From positions 1-45,463 of the forward strand of contig CAMZHV010000018.1 in NCBI GenBank assembly GCA_947307015.1: 45,463 bases of DNA, written 5' to 3'. The notes beneath the pieces were generated by a model, which was not told where the DNA came from, ran no database searches, and worked only from the letters and a program-made list of their open reading frames with translations. A program made the translations under genes and the position numbers. Source of the stretch: an uncultured Prevotellaceae bacterium. Its GTDB lineage: Bacteria > Bacteroidota > Bacteroidia > Bacteroidales > Bacteroidaceae. Positions 17,389 to 27,724 of the stretch are shown here, in pieces; within the stretch, counting starts at the first letter, position 1, and each line of letters starts with the position of its first letter.

Positions 17389-18843
17389 ATGAAACTATCC
17401 GAACTCATACAGGTCATCAAGCCAGTCAGCGTGACGGGTGATACCGCTGTCGATATCGCTGACATCGCTATCGACTCACGTCAAATCAAGGCGGGTTATC
17501 TCTTTATCGCCGTCAACGGCACGCAGGTCGACGGCCATCAGTTCATTCCCAAGGCCTTGGAACAGGGTGCAGTGGCTATCGTATGTCAGGAAATACCCCA
17601 AGAGGTGCCTTCTGGTGTAGCTGTGGTACAGGTAGAGGATAGTGAAGGCGTTGTCGGACCTTTGGCACATCATTTCTTTGGCGACCCTACGGAAAAACTC
17701 GATTTAATCGGCGTCACCGGCACCAATGGTAAGACAACCATCGCCACCTTATTATATAAGATGTTCCGCCGCTTTGGATACCAATGCGGCCTCGTTTCGA
17801 CGGTATGTAATTTCATCGATGATGAAGCACTGCCTACGGAACACACGACGCCCGATCCCATCACGTTGAACCGTCTGCTCGGACAGATGGCCAAGGCTGG
17901 CTGCAAGTATGCCTTCATGGAGGTCAGCTCGCACAGCGTGCCACAGCGCCGCATTGCAGGTTTGAAATTCAAGGGTGGCCTGTTCACAAACCTGACGCGC
18001 GACCATCTCGACTACCACAAAACCTTCGAGGCCTACCGCGATGCCAAGAAAGGTTTCTTTGACATGCTTCCGAAAGAGGCTTTCGTTGTCACCAATGCCG
18101 ATGATAAAAACGGCCTCTTTGTGACACAAAACACAAAGGCTACGGTGAAGACCTACAGCCTCCGCGCCATGGCCGACTTCCACGCCCGCATCCTCGAAGA
18201 AGGCTTTGATGGTATGACGCTTGATATCTGCGGACGCGAAGTTTTCGTCCAATTCATTGGACGTTTCAATGTCTCCAATCTCCTGGCCGTCTATGGCGCT
18301 GCCATCTGTTTAGGCAAACAGCCTGAGGATGTTCTGGTGGCGCTGAGTGCGATGCGTCCGGTCAACGGTCGTTTCGAGGCCATCCGCTCGCGCCAAGGTG
18401 TCACGGCTATCGTCGACTACGCCCATACCCCCGATGCGCTCGACAATGTCCTTGCAACCATCAATGAAATCCTGAAAAAACCCGGACAGTGCATCACGGT
18501 CTGTGGTGCCGGCGGCAACCGCGACAAGGGCAAGCGTCCGCTGATGGCGCAGTCAGCTGTCCGTGCTTCCGACCGGGTTATCATCACCTCTGACAATCCC
18601 CGCTTCGAAGAGCCGCAAGCTATCATCGATGATATGCTCGCAGGCATTACCGCCGAAGAGGACAAACGTAAGGTTATCAGCATCGTGGATCGTCGCGAAG
18701 CTATCCGCACCGCCTGTATGATGGCTCAGCCTGGTGACGTCATCCTCATCGCTGGTAAAGGTCACGAGGACTATCAAGATGTGAAGGGTGTCAAGCACCA
18801 TTTTGACGACCACGAAGTTGTTCGCGAAGCCTTCGGCCTTTAA
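17389..18843 (+). CDS. murE: UDP-MurNAc-tripeptide ligase MurE (meso-DAP type)
   Basis: 484 residues. Adds the third amino acid to UDP-MurNAc-L-Ala-D-Glu with ATP in the cytoplasm. ATP site G-T-N-G-K-T-T at 111-117. The D-N-P-R motif at 402-405 is the signature for meso-diaminopimelate rather than L-lysine. Also seen are H-T-T-P-D-P and G-K-G-H-E-D-Y-Q at the C-terminus. Forms a tight block with ftsI (21 bp) and mraY (40 bp). Confidence 0.96.
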   Translation: MKLSELIQVIKPVSVTGDTAVDIADIAIDSRQIKAGYLFIAVNGTQVDGHQFIPKALEQGAVAIVCQEIPQEVPSGVAVVQVEDSEGVVGPLAHHFFGDPTEKLDLIGVTGTNGKTTIATLLYKMFRRFGYQCGLVSTVCNFIDDEALPTEHTTPDPITLNRLLGQMAKAGCKYAFMEVSSHSVPQRRIAGLKFKGGLFTNLTRDHLDYHKTFEAYRDAKKGFFDMLPKEAFVVTNADDKNGLFVTQNTKATVKTYSLRAMADFHARILEEGFDGMTLDICGREVFVQFIGRFNVSNLLAVYGAAICLGKQPEDVLVALSAMRPVNGRFEAIRSRQGVTAIVDYAHTPDALDNVLATINEILKKPGQCITVCGAGGNRDKGKRPLMAQSAVRASDRVIITSDNPRFEEPQAIIDDMLAGITAEEDKRKVISIVDRREAIRTACMMAQPGDVILIAGKGHEDYQDVKGVKHHFDDHEVVREAFGL

Positions 18844-18883
18844 TTATCCATTAGTTATTGTTCATTATTCATTGTCCACATAG

Positions 18884-20146
18884 ATGCTCTACTATCTCTT
18901 CAGACACCTCGGTGAGTACGGTATTCCCGGCTCTCACATGTGGAGTTATATCTCCTTCCGCGCACTGCTGACGTTGGTGCTCTCGCTCATCATCTCTGCT
19001 TGGTTCGGCGAATGGTTTATCAAGTGGATGAAAAAGCGCAATTTCAGCGAAGAGCAACGTGATCCCAGCATCGATCCTTTTGGCGTAGAAAAGGTTGGCG
19101 TGCCCACGATGGGCGGCGTCATCATCATCGTGGCTACCGTTGTGCCCACCTTGCTCTTCGGACGCCTGCGTAATATCTATATGTTGTTGATGCTCGGCAC
19201 CACTTTGTGGCTTGGAATGCTCGGTTTCATCGACGATTACACCAAATTGAAGAAGAGCAAGGACGGTATCAAACCTATCGTCAAGCTTGTAGGTCAGGCC
19301 GTCCTTGGATTAGTCGTAGGTCTCATACTGTTTTTGAGCCCGGACGCCGTCATCCGCGAGAACATCACCATCCAGCGTCAGAACGGTCAGGAGATTGTCC
19401 ATAAAAGCGAACCCGTGAAGAGCACGCTGACGACCATCCCCTTCGTGAAGAACAACAACCTAAGCTATACCGAAGCCTTTTCATGGTGCGGGGATTATAA
19501 GAACGTTATCGGTTGGGGCTTTTTCGTGCTGGTGACCATCTTCATCGTCATGGCTGTGTCGAACGGTGCGAATATGAACGACGGCATGGATGGCATGTGT
19601 GCCGGCAACTCTGCCATTATGTGTCTTGCGCTGGCCATTTTAGCCTACGTGTCATCACACACGGAGTTTGCCGCTTACCTGAATATCATGTATGTCCCGG
19701 GATCCGAGGAGCTGGTCGTGTTTCTCATGGCATTTGTTGGTGCCCTCATCGGTTTCCTATGGTACAATGCCTATCCCGCTCAAGTATTCATGGGCGACAC
19801 AGGCTCACTGGCCATCGGAGGTATCATCGCTGTGACGGCCATCATTATCCATAAGGAGCTGCTGCTGCCGCTGATCTGCTTCATCTTCTTCATCGAAAGC
19901 GTCAGTGTGTTGTTACAGACCAATTACGCCCGCTACGGCAACAAGCGGGGACTGAAGCTTCGTTTCTTCAAACGCGCTCCCATCCACGACACATTCCGTG
20001 TGAAACCCGGACAGTTGCCAGCTGACTTCAGGGTGCTTTTCAACTGGCCGAAGGGTTGCTGGCTGGAGTCAAAAATCACGACGCGTTTTTGGATTATCAC
20101 CATCATGATGTGCGCCCTCGCCATCGTCACATTAAAGATTAGATAA
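18884..20146 (+). CDS. mraY: Phospho-MurNAc-pentapeptide transferase MraY
   Basis: 420 residues, polytopic. Transfers phospho-MurNAc-pentapeptide to undecaprenyl phosphate, making lipid I. Conserved acidic motifs are present: F-I-D-D-Y-T-K, N-M-N-D-G-M-D-G and F-M-G-D-T-G-S-L-A. A long periplasmic insert (about 150-185, V-I-R-E-N-I-T...) is typical of Bacteroidetes MraY. murF, which makes its substrate, is not next door. murD follows after 12 bp. Confidence 0.96.
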   Translation: MLYYLFRHLGEYGIPGSHMWSYISFRALLTLVLSLIISAWFGEWFIKWMKKRNFSEEQRDPSIDPFGVEKVGVPTMGGVIIIVATVVPTLLFGRLRNIYMLLMLGTTLWLGMLGFIDDYTKLKKSKDGIKPIVKLVGQAVLGLVVGLILFLSPDAVIRENITIQRQNGQEIVHKSEPVKSTLTTIPFVKNNNLSYTEAFSWCGDYKNVIGWGFFVLVTIFIVMAVSNGANMNDGMDGMCAGNSAIMCLALAILAYVSSHTEFAAYLNIMYVPGSEELVVFLMAFVGALIGFLWYNAYPAQVFMGDTGSLAIGGIIAVTAIIIHKELLLPLICFIFFIESVSVLLQTNYARYGNKRGLKLRFFKRAPIHDTFRVKPGQLPADFRVLFNWPKGCWLESKITTRFWIITIMMCALAIVTLKIR

Positions 20147-20158
20147 AGACTCGTATAT

Positions 20159-21499
20159 ATGAACGATATGAAAAGAATCGTAATATTAGGAGCTGCCGAG
20201 AGCGGCGTCGGAGCCGCTGTTCTGGCACAGAAGGAAGGCTTTGATGTTTTCGTCACGGATATGGGCAAAATAAAGCCTCACTATAAAGAAATGCTCGATA
20301 AACACGGCATTTCCTGGGAGGAAGGACAACACACAGAAGGCCTTGTTCTCAATGCTGACGAAATCATCAAGAGTCCCGGCATCCCCGACTCGGCAGCAAT
20401 GGTGCAAAAAGTGAAAGCTGCCGGCATCAACATCATCAGCGAGATAGAATTTGCAGGTCGCTATACTGACTCGAAGATGATATGTATCACAGGGTCTAAC
20501 GGCAAGACGACCACGACAAGCCTCATATATCATATCTTCAAGAAAGCCGGCTACGACGTAGGCCTCGCAGGCAATATCGGACGCAGCCTTGCTTTGCAGG
20601 TTGCAGAGGATCCCCATGCTTACTACGTCATTGAACTGTCGAGTTTCCAGTTGGATAACATGTATGATTTCCGCGCCAATATCGCCGTGCTGTTGAACAT
20701 CACACCCGACCACCTTGACCGCTACCACAATTCCATGCAGGAATACACCGACTCGAAGATGCGTATTCTCCAAAATCAGACCAAAGATGATGCTTTCGTG
20801 TTTTGGAACGAAGATCCCATCATCAGCCGTGAGCTTGCAAAATATCACATCGAGAGCCGCCTTTGTCCTTTCAGTATCATCAAGAAGGACGGCATGATTG
20901 GCTATATCGCCGACGGCGAGTACGTCATTGAACGTCCTACGCCATTCAATATGGAACAGGAAGCCCTCGCACTCACGGGCAAACATAATATGTACAACTC
21001 GTTGGCAGCAGGCATCGCTGCCGACCTGAGCGGCATATCCAACGACGTCATCCGCGAGAGTTTGGGCGACTTCGAGGGTGTGGAACACCGCTTGGAGTTC
21101 GTCTGCACTGTCCATGGCGTCACCTTCATCAACGACTCTAAAGCCACGAATGTCGATGCCTGCTGGTATGCCCTGGAGAGCATGACACAACCCACAATTC
21201 TCATCATCGGTGGCCTTGACAAAGGCAACGACTACAATCAGATCAAGGATCTCGTGCTTCAGAAGTGCAAAGGTCTCGTCTATCTCGGCGTGGACAACAG
21301 CAAGCTTCACGCATTCTTTGATCCATTGGGTCTACCCGTGGCAGAGACGCGCTCTATGAAGGACTGTGTCAACGCCTGCTATGCAATGGCCCAACCTGGC
21401 GACACCATTCTCCTTTCACCCTGCTGCGCCAGTTTCGACCTGTTCAAGAACATGGAGGATCGCGGCGAACAGTTCAAGACACTTGCCCGCGCGCTCTGA
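20159..21499 (+). CDS. murD: UDP-MurNAc-L-alanine:D-glutamate ligase MurD
   Basis: 446 residues. Adds D-glutamate to UDP-MurNAc-L-Ala. N-terminal Rossmann-like UDP-binding domain (I-V-I-L-G-A-A-E-S-G-V-G), ATP site G-S-N-G-K-T-T at about 112-118, and the family motifs N-I-T-P-D-H-L-D-R-Y and N-D-S-K-A-T-N. The C-terminal L-L-S-P-C-C-A-S-F-D is intact. An alternative start at the second Met is possible (M-K-R-I-V-I). A 22-bp AT-rich tandem repeat separates it from ftsW. Confidence 0.96.
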   Translation: MNDMKRIVILGAAESGVGAAVLAQKEGFDVFVTDMGKIKPHYKEMLDKHGISWEEGQHTEGLVLNADEIIKSPGIPDSAAMVQKVKAAGINIISEIEFAGRYTDSKMICITGSNGKTTTTSLIYHIFKKAGYDVGLAGNIGRSLALQVAEDPHAYYVIELSSFQLDNMYDFRANIAVLLNITPDHLDRYHNSMQEYTDSKMRILQNQTKDDAFVFWNEDPIISRELAKYHIESRLCPFSIIKKDGMIGYIADGEYVIERPTPFNMEQEALALTGKHNMYNSLAAGIAADLSGISNDVIRESLGDFEGVEHRLEFVCTVHGVTFINDSKATNVDACWYALESMTQPTILIIGGLDKGNDYNQIKDLVLQKCKGLVYLGVDNSKLHAFFDPLGLPVAETRSMKDCVNACYAMAQPGDTILLSPCCASFDLFKNMEDRGEQFKTLARAL

Positions 21500-21517
21500 A
21501 ACACACCTAAGCAAAAA

Positions 21518-21579
21518 CGTCAAAACATATAGGCGAAACGGCAAAAACATATAGACGAAAACGGCAAAACATATAGCTG
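21518..21579 (+). repeat. Tandem repeat (about 22 bp, 2.8 units) between murD and ftsW
   Basis: Three consecutive copies of a unit containing CAAAACATATAG and CGAAA, starting near 21518, 21539 and 21562. The 110-bp gap is the widest inside the dcw cluster and holds no ORF or terminator. Confidence 0.75.
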
Positions 21580-21609
21580 TATTATCTCAACCCACTAAAC
21601 GCTCAACAC

Positions 21610-22809
21610 ATGACCATCCGCAATAAAGCCGTAGACATCGGCCATCTCTTTGAAGGTGACAAAGTTATCTGGATGATTTTGTTCTTCCTTTGCATTATCT
21701 CCGTCCTCGAGGTGTATAGCGCTTCGAGCAATATGACCTATGCCAAGGGCGCCTACTGGGGTCCTGTGCTGATGCATGGTTTGTATCTGCTCGTGGGTGT
21801 CGGCGTAGCTTGGGTTGTCCATCGCATCCCCTACCGCTATTTCAGCTGGATTGTCATTATTGGTCCTGTGCTCAGCGTGCTGCTACTGGTGGCTGCAATG
21901 TTCACAAAGGGCACTAACGGTGCTGCCCGTTGGCTGAGCATCGCAGGTATCTCGTTCCAACCCTCTGAGATTGCCAAGGGGTCGCTCATCATCGTTGTGG
22001 CGTGGCTGCTCAGCGTGCTGCGCGATGAAAAGGGTGCCACGACGACGGCTTTCAAATGGATTCTCGGCATTTCCTTCGTCATCTGCAGCCTTATTGTCAC
22101 TGAGAACCTGTCAACGGCAGGTTTCACTTTCATCGTCGTCATCCTGCTGATGTTCGTAGGTAATGTGCCTTGGAAGCAGCTGAGTGCGCTTATCGGGCTG
22201 ATTGTCATCGGCGGTGCCATCGGCTACTCTGTGCTACGCTTCACACCGGAATCGACGCTCGAATCGGCAAGTCATTTGCCGGGCATGAAGCGCCTGACGA
22301 CCTGGGCTCACCGTGTGCGCAACCATACAGATATGCCCGATGACCCGTTGAAATATGACCTCAACACCAATCCCCAGATCACACAGGCTCATGTCGCCGT
22401 AGCCACGAGCGGTCTCCTCGGCTGCGGTCCAGGCAACTCCGAAGTCCGCGACTTCCTGCCCCAGGCTTATTCTGACTTTATCTACGCCATCATCATCGAG
22501 GAGCTGGGGCTTGTGGGCGGCGTGTTCGTGCTGCTCCTGTATATCGCCCTACTCTATCGAGCGGCGCGCATCTCTACCCGTTGCGACAAGAATTTCCCCG
22601 CCTTCCTCATCATGGGTTTGGCATTGCTCATTGTCACACAGGCATTGATCAACATGATGGTCGCCGTGGGCATCTTCCCCGTCACGGGTCAGCCCCTGCC
22701 CTTGGTCAGTCGTGGCGGTTCGTCGATTATGGTCAACTGCGCTTATGTCGGCATGATACTGTCTGTCAGTCGCTACGCTCAGACCTGTCAGGCAAAAACA
22801 GCTGATTAA
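21610..22809 (+). CDS. ftsW: Septal lipid II polymerase/SEDS protein FtsW
   Basis: 399 residues with about ten hydrophobic helices. SEDS-family glycosyltransferase that polymerises lipid II at the septum together with FtsI. Family motifs are A-R-W-L-S-I-A-G-I-S-F-Q-P-S-E, the loop G-P-G-N-S-E-V-R-D-F-L-P-Q-A-Y-S-D-F-I-Y-A-I-I-I-E-E, and P-L-P-L-V-S-R-G-G-S-S near the end. Position between murD and murG favours FtsW over RodA. Confidence 0.94.
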   Translation: MTIRNKAVDIGHLFEGDKVIWMILFFLCIISVLEVYSASSNMTYAKGAYWGPVLMHGLYLLVGVGVAWVVHRIPYRYFSWIVIIGPVLSVLLLVAAMFTKGTNGAARWLSIAGISFQPSEIAKGSLIIVVAWLLSVLRDEKGATTTAFKWILGISFVICSLIVTENLSTAGFTFIVVILLMFVGNVPWKQLSALIGLIVIGGAIGYSVLRFTPESTLESASHLPGMKRLTTWAHRVRNHTDMPDDPLKYDLNTNPQITQAHVAVATSGLLGCGPGNSEVRDFLPQAYSDFIYAIIIEELGLVGGVFVLLLYIALLYRAARISTRCDKNFPAFLIMGLALLIVTQALINMMVAVGIFPVTGQPLPLVSRGGSSIMVNCAYVGMILSVSRYAQTCQAKTAD

Positions 22810-22885
22810 ACACCACGTCATGCTTCAAGACGTTCATTAAAAAATAAAGAATAAAACATTATTTGCACCCCAATACGAGTATCTG

Positions 22886-23995
22886 ATGAAACAACCACTC
22901 AAAGTCATCATAAGTGGAGGCGGAACAGGCGGTCATATCTTCCCCGCCCTGAGCATTGCCAACGCCCTCAAAGCGCTACAGCCTGATGTGGAAATCCTCT
23001 TCATCGGCGCCGAAGGTCGCATGGAGATGAAACGTGTGCCGGCAGCAGGCTATGAGATCAAAGGACTCCCCATTGCAGGCTTCGACCGTCAGAGCCTGCT
23101 GAAAAACATCGGCTTGCCTCTGAAGATGTGGAAGAGCAACCAGATGGTCAAGCGCATCATCCGCGACTTCGGGCCTCACGTGGTTGTCGGCGTCGGCGGC
23201 TATGCCAGCTTCCCCACGTTGGCAGCAGCCTCGGCGATGGGCATCCCCTGCCTCATTCAGGAACAGAACTCTTTTGCGGGCAAGACCAATAAGATGCTTG
23301 GGCGCAAGGCCAAGAAGATCTGTGTTGCCTACGAGGGCATGGAACGTTTCTTCCCTGCCTCGAAAATCTTGATGACTGGCAATCCCGTTCGCCAGCAACT
23401 CATGGAATGTAAACTCTCACGTGCTGAGGCCATTGAGAAACTGGGCTTCGACCCGATACGCCCCGTCATCCTCGTCATTGGTGGCAGCCTTGGTGCCCGC
23501 ACCATCAATGAGAGCGTGCTGGCACACCTCCACCTTATCAGCGAAAGCAAGGTGCAGATCATCTGGCAAACGGGTAGTTACTACTTCGAGGCTATCAAGC
23601 GCCAACTCTCTGAGCAAGGCTGCCCGTCGAACCTCAAGGTGACGGATTTTATCAACCGCATGGACGAAGCCTATCGCGCTGCTGACCTCGTCATCAGTCG
23701 TGCCGGAGCCAGCAGTATTTCTGAACTCTGCCTCCTTGGCAAGCCCTCTATCCTCGTACCTTCGCCGAATGTGGCCGAGGATCATCAGACGCACAATGCG
23801 ATGGCTCTCGTACGCCGCAATGCAGCCCTTCTCGTGCGCGACGCTAATGCCCGTGTGGAACTCCTGCCACTGGCTATCACAACGGCTAAGGATGATGCCA
23901 TACTGCGCCGCCTCGGAGACAATGCACGTTCTATGGGACTCCCCGACTCCGCCCGCATCATTGCAGAGGAAGTCATCAAATTAAGTGAAAAATGA
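22886..23995 (+). CDS. murG: UDP-GlcNAc:lipid I transferase MurG
   Basis: 369 residues. Converts lipid I to lipid II at the inner face of the membrane. The N-terminal glycine loop S-G-G-G-T-G-G-H-I-F-P-A at 10-21 and the C-terminal donor-binding part (V-I-G-G-S-L-G-A; S-R-A-G-A-S-S-I-S-E-L) are intact. The stop codon lies in a GTGAAAAATGAA-type repeat (23988-24013) that is also found elsewhere in the window. Confidence 0.96.
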   Translation: MKQPLKVIISGGGTGGHIFPALSIANALKALQPDVEILFIGAEGRMEMKRVPAAGYEIKGLPIAGFDRQSLLKNIGLPLKMWKSNQMVKRIIRDFGPHVVVGVGGYASFPTLAAASAMGIPCLIQEQNSFAGKTNKMLGRKAKKICVAYEGMERFFPASKILMTGNPVRQQLMECKLSRAEAIEKLGFDPIRPVILVIGGSLGARTINESVLAHLHLISESKVQIIWQTGSYYFEAIKRQLSEQGCPSNLKVTDFINRMDEAYRAADLVISRAGASSISELCLLGKPSILVPSPNVAEDHQTHNAMALVRRNAALLVRDANARVELLPLAITTAKDDAILRRLGDNARSMGLPDSARIIAEEVIKLSEK

Positions 23996-24053
23996 AAGAG
24001 TGAAAAGTGAAATATTAAAAACACCTTGAATTCTTGACCCTTTTAGAAATAAT

Positions 24054-25427
24054 ATGAAAGCTGTATATTTCTTAGGTATCGGAGGCATAGGCATGAGCGC
24101 CATCGCACGCTACTACCTGCAACAGGGTCTCGCTGTGGGCGGTTATGACAAGACGCCTACACCCCTGACGCATGACCTTGAGCGTGAGGGAGCCCTTATC
24201 CACTTCGATGATGACGTCAACCAGATTCCCGAAGTGTTCCTTGAGGAAGCTGAGACGCTTGTCGTCTACACACCCGCCATACCGCCCGAACACACCGAAC
24301 TGCAATATTTCCTTGGCCACCACTTCGACGTACAGAAACGCGCACAGGTGCTTGGCACACTCACTCGCACCTACAAAGGTCTCTGCGTAGCCGGCACACA
24401 TGGCAAGACAACCACGTCCAGCATGACGGCTCATCTGCTCCACCAGAGCCACGTTGATTGCAACGCCTTCCTCGGAGGCATTACCAAGAACTACGGTACC
24501 AACTATATTTTGGCACCGGATAGCGACTATGTGGTCATCGAGGCCGACGAGTTCGACCGCTCCTTCCACTGGCTCGCACCTTATGCTACTGTCATCACAG
24601 CCACAGATCCCGACCATCTCGACATCTATGGCACGGAGGAAGCCTATCTCGAAAGCTTCCGCCACTACACCGAGCTCATCCGCAAGGGTGGCTATCTCAT
24701 TATCCACGAAGGTCTGAAGATGCAACCCCACGTGGGCGACGGTGTCACCACGTTCACTTACAATCGTACCAGTGGCGATTTCCACGCTGAGGACATCTGC
24801 ATGGGTGGTGGTGAAATTCGCTTCAACTTTGTTTCGCCCTTAGGCAATATCCAAGACATCGAGCTGGGCGTGCCCGTAGGCGTCAACATCGAGAACGGCA
24901 TTGCTGCCATGGCCCTCGCACAGATTGCAGGTGCCACTGCCGAGGAGATCCGTCGCGGGATGGCATCGTTCAGCGGTGTTGACCGCCGCTTCGACTTCCA
25001 CGTGAAAAACGAGCGTAAAGCCTACCTCAGCGACTATGCCCATCACCCAGAGGAAATTCGGCAAAGCATCCGCAGCATTCGTGAGGTCTATCCCGACAAA
25101 CGCATCGTCGGTATCTTCCAGCCTCATCTCTACACCCGCACTCGCGACTTCTATCTTGAATTCGCCGACGCGCTCTCGCAGCTTGACGAAGTCATCCTCA
25201 CTGAGATTTATCCCGCACGAGAGTTGCCTATCGAAGGCGTCACAAGCCAGCTCATCCTTGATCATTTGCGACCTGGCGTCGACCATCGGCTCATCCACAA
25301 GGCCGACGTGCTCGAAGTCGTCCGTTCGCTTGATTTTGACGTCCTCATCACCCTCGGTGCCGGCGACCTCGACAATTACGCCGATGCCATCGCCCAAATC
25401 GTGGAAGCGCAAGCCAGTAAATCATAA
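24054..25427 (+). CDS. murC: UDP-MurNAc:L-alanine ligase MurC
   Basis: 457 residues. First amino-acid ligase of peptidoglycan precursor synthesis. N-terminal G-I-G-G-I-G-M-S at 8-15 binds the UDP sugar; ATP site G-T-H-G-K-T-T at 114-120. D-E-F-D-R-S-F and D-Y-A-H-H-P-E are conserved. 58 bp after murG and 31 bp before ftsQ. Confidence 0.96.
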   Translation: MKAVYFLGIGGIGMSAIARYYLQQGLAVGGYDKTPTPLTHDLEREGALIHFDDDVNQIPEVFLEEAETLVVYTPAIPPEHTELQYFLGHHFDVQKRAQVLGTLTRTYKGLCVAGTHGKTTTSSMTAHLLHQSHVDCNAFLGGITKNYGTNYILAPDSDYVVIEADEFDRSFHWLAPYATVITATDPDHLDIYGTEEAYLESFRHYTELIRKGGYLIIHEGLKMQPHVGDGVTTFTYNRTSGDFHAEDICMGGGEIRFNFVSPLGNIQDIELGVPVGVNIENGIAAMALAQIAGATAEEIRRGMASFSGVDRRFDFHVKNERKAYLSDYAHHPEEIRQSIRSIREVYPDKRIVGIFQPHLYTRTRDFYLEFADALSQLDEVILTEIYPARELPIEGVTSQLILDHLRPGVDHRLIHKADVLEVVRSLDFDVLITLGAGDLDNYADAIAQIVEAQASKS

Positions 25428-25458
25428 TAAAAGGTATAATCATTAAACTCTCCATTAG

Positions 25459-26199
25459 ATGCGTCCGGTTTACAAGACTCTTCTGAAAATCGTCATCCTC
25501 CTCGGCGTTGCATCTTACTTGGTTTATGCCCTCGCCTCCTTGAACCATCCCAAGCAGGAACTGGAATGTAAGGGGCTGAGCATCCATATCAACGACGAGC
25601 AACACACGGATTTCATCAATGAGAATGAGATCCGCGACCTCCTGGTCAAGAAACAGCTATTCCCCGAAGGCCGCGCCCTAAAGGACGTAGACTTGGCGCA
25701 GATGGAGTCAGTGCTTGTCGCCAGCCCTTATATTGAAGAGGCATTGTGCTATACAACCCCCGAAGGCCAGGTTGCTATCCGTGTGACACCCCGCATACCC
25801 ATCATGCATGTTATCAACACCGCTGGCGAGGATTTCTACATCGACAACTGTGGAGGCACCATGCCGCGCGGTCACCATGTTATCGATCTCATCGTCATGA
25901 CGGGATACGTTCAGCGCGCCACAGCAGGAGCTCTCTACACACCCCTCGCCACGAAACTCAACGCAGACACCTACTGGCGCGACCAGATTCAGGAGGTACA
26001 CGTAGACGCAGCCGGTGAGATCACGCTCACGCCACACATTGGCGACCATATCATCATCCTGGGCGACACGTCCAACATCGAAGACAAGCTCAGCCGCATG
26101 AAGACCTTCCAGAGCGAAGGCCTTGACAAGGCTGGCTGGAATCGCTACAAGACCATCAGCGTCAAATACGCCGGACAGGTCATCGCAACAAAACGTTAA
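25459..26199 (+). CDS. ftsQ: Cell division protein FtsQ
   Basis: 246 residues: short cytoplasmic tail, one transmembrane helix (about 7-26, L-L-K-I-V-I-L-L-G-V-A), then a periplasmic POTRA-like region (about 38-110) and a beta domain. It links early and late divisome proteins through FtsL/FtsB. Sequence is diverged, as usual, but the layout and the murC-ftsQ-ftsA order are diagnostic. Confidence 0.9.
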   Translation: MRPVYKTLLKIVILLGVASYLVYALASLNHPKQELECKGLSIHINDEQHTDFINENEIRDLLVKKQLFPEGRALKDVDLAQMESVLVASPYIEEALCYTTPEGQVAIRVTPRIPIMHVINTAGEDFYIDNCGGTMPRGHHVIDLIVMTGYVQRATAGALYTPLATKLNADTYWRDQIQEVHVDAAGEITLTPHIGDHIIILGDTSNIEDKLSRMKTFQSEGLDKAGWNRYKTISVKYAGQVIATKR

Positions 26200-26250
26200 A
26201 CCATGCGCTCAACACAAAACTCAAAACGCTCAACTTTAAACTATACATAT

Positions 26251-27654
26251 ATGGGAGTCGAAAAGAATATTGTCGCTATCGAGCTCGGATCATCTGCCAT
26301 CAGAGCCATGATCGGGCAGAAGAAGCCCGACGGAAGCCTGCAAGTGCTGGGCTTCGAGAAAGAGTGTGCACCCGACAGCGTTCACAAGGGTGTCGTGTAT
26401 AATATCGACAAGACCATTCAGGCCATTGCCGCTATCATCAAGCGCATCGAACAGCGGCAAAAGGTCTTTGTCAACAAGGTCTATGTCGGCGTGGCGGGAC
26501 AGTCGCTGCGCACCGTAGGTAATGTCGTTCGGAAACAGTTCGAAGTGAAGGTTAACATCACTGAGGACATCGTCGAACGCCTCAAGGAAGAGGATGGCGA
26601 ACAGGAATACCCGGGCGCCGAAATCCTCGACATCGTACCGCAGGAGTTCCGTGTCGGCACGCACTTGACCAACGAACCCATCGGCATCATGACCGACCGC
26701 ATCGAAGGGTGCTACAAGAATATCGTGGCGCGCAAGACGCTCTGCGAGGGCATCACACGCTGTCTGGCTGGAGCAAGGCTCGAGAATGCCGGATCTTTCA
26801 TATCGCCACTTCTTCTCTCCAGCTATCTGCTCACCGATCCCGAGAAACGCTCCGGATGCGCACTCGTTGACTTCGGTGCTGAGACGACCACGGTGACCAT
26901 CTACGAGAAGAACATTCTGCGCCACCTCGTCGTTATACCCCTTGGTGGGAATAACATCACCAATGATATCGCTTCCATCCTCCATATTGAACATGAGGAA
27001 GCCGAAGCACTCAAGCGTACCTATGGTTCGGCTTACACCGAGGAACGCGAAGGTGTGGAAAACCGCATCATCAATATCAGCAACGACCGTCAAACTGACG
27101 AGCGTCGCCTGCGTGCCATCATCGAGGCACGTCAGCAGGAGATTCTTGACAATGTCTGGGAGCAGATCAAGGGCTCTGCTGACCGCATCCTCTCAGGTAT
27201 CATCTTCACAGGCGGTGCTGCCAACATGCGCGACTTAGAAACCGCCTTTGACAAATATCACCACTTCGACAAAGTCAAAACGCGTCAGCTGCCCACGACA
27301 CCCGAGTTCACCACATCGCTGAAACTCGACCCGCAAGCCAACACGCTTGCCACACTCGTAGCCATGCTTCGTCGTGGCGACGAAGAATGTACCAGCGAGA
27401 AGCCAATGGAACCGGACCTCTTCGATGAAAACGCCAAGGATTCGCCCAACTTTGAAGGCAATACGCCCGGTGCTGGCGACGGCACAGTGAAGTCCAACAA
27501 GAACAAACCCGTCGACACGCCTGACACCGACATCAACACCGAAGAACCAGACTCCATAGAAGAGGAGAAGGAGAAGAAAACCAAGCGCCCAAACGCCTTC
27601 TCACGAATGGGCAAATGGCTCAGCGAAAAAGCTAAAGTGCTCGTTGAGGAATAA
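26251..27654 (+). CDS. ftsA: Cell division protein FtsA
   Basis: 467 residues from M-G-V-E-K-N-I-V-A-I-E-L-G-S; an upstream ATG at 26203 would add 16 unconserved residues. Actin-like ATPase that tethers FtsZ to the membrane. The ATPase core ends near residue 390. An acidic, low-complexity linker follows (E-E-P-D-S-I-E-E-E-K). The protein ends with an amphipathic helix (F-S-R-M-G-K-W-L-S-E-K-A-K-V-L) serving as membrane anchor. 70 bp upstream of ftsZ. Confidence 0.95.
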   Translation: MGVEKNIVAIELGSSAIRAMIGQKKPDGSLQVLGFEKECAPDSVHKGVVYNIDKTIQAIAAIIKRIEQRQKVFVNKVYVGVAGQSLRTVGNVVRKQFEVKVNITEDIVERLKEEDGEQEYPGAEILDIVPQEFRVGTHLTNEPIGIMTDRIEGCYKNIVARKTLCEGITRCLAGARLENAGSFISPLLLSSYLLTDPEKRSGCALVDFGAETTTVTIYEKNILRHLVVIPLGGNNITNDIASILHIEHEEAEALKRTYGSAYTEEREGVENRIINISNDRQTDERRLRAIIEARQQEILDNVWEQIKGSADRILSGIIFTGGAANMRDLETAFDKYHHFDKVKTRQLPTTPEFTTSLKLDPQANTLATLVAMLRRGDEECTSEKPMEPDLFDENAKDSPNFEGNTPGAGDGTVKSNKNKPVDTPDTDINTEEPDSIEEEKEKKTKRPNAFSRMGKWLSEKAKVLVEE

Positions 27655-27724
27655 ACCGCCCGTCCGAGCTAACACGCTTGATCATTCAAGAACTAATCAT
27701 TCGTCAACTATCACATTATATATT

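Noticed and set aside
20186..21310. Minus-strand ORF of 374 codons opposite murD
   Set aside because: It is an antisense shadow of murD, whose frame has all ligase motifs.
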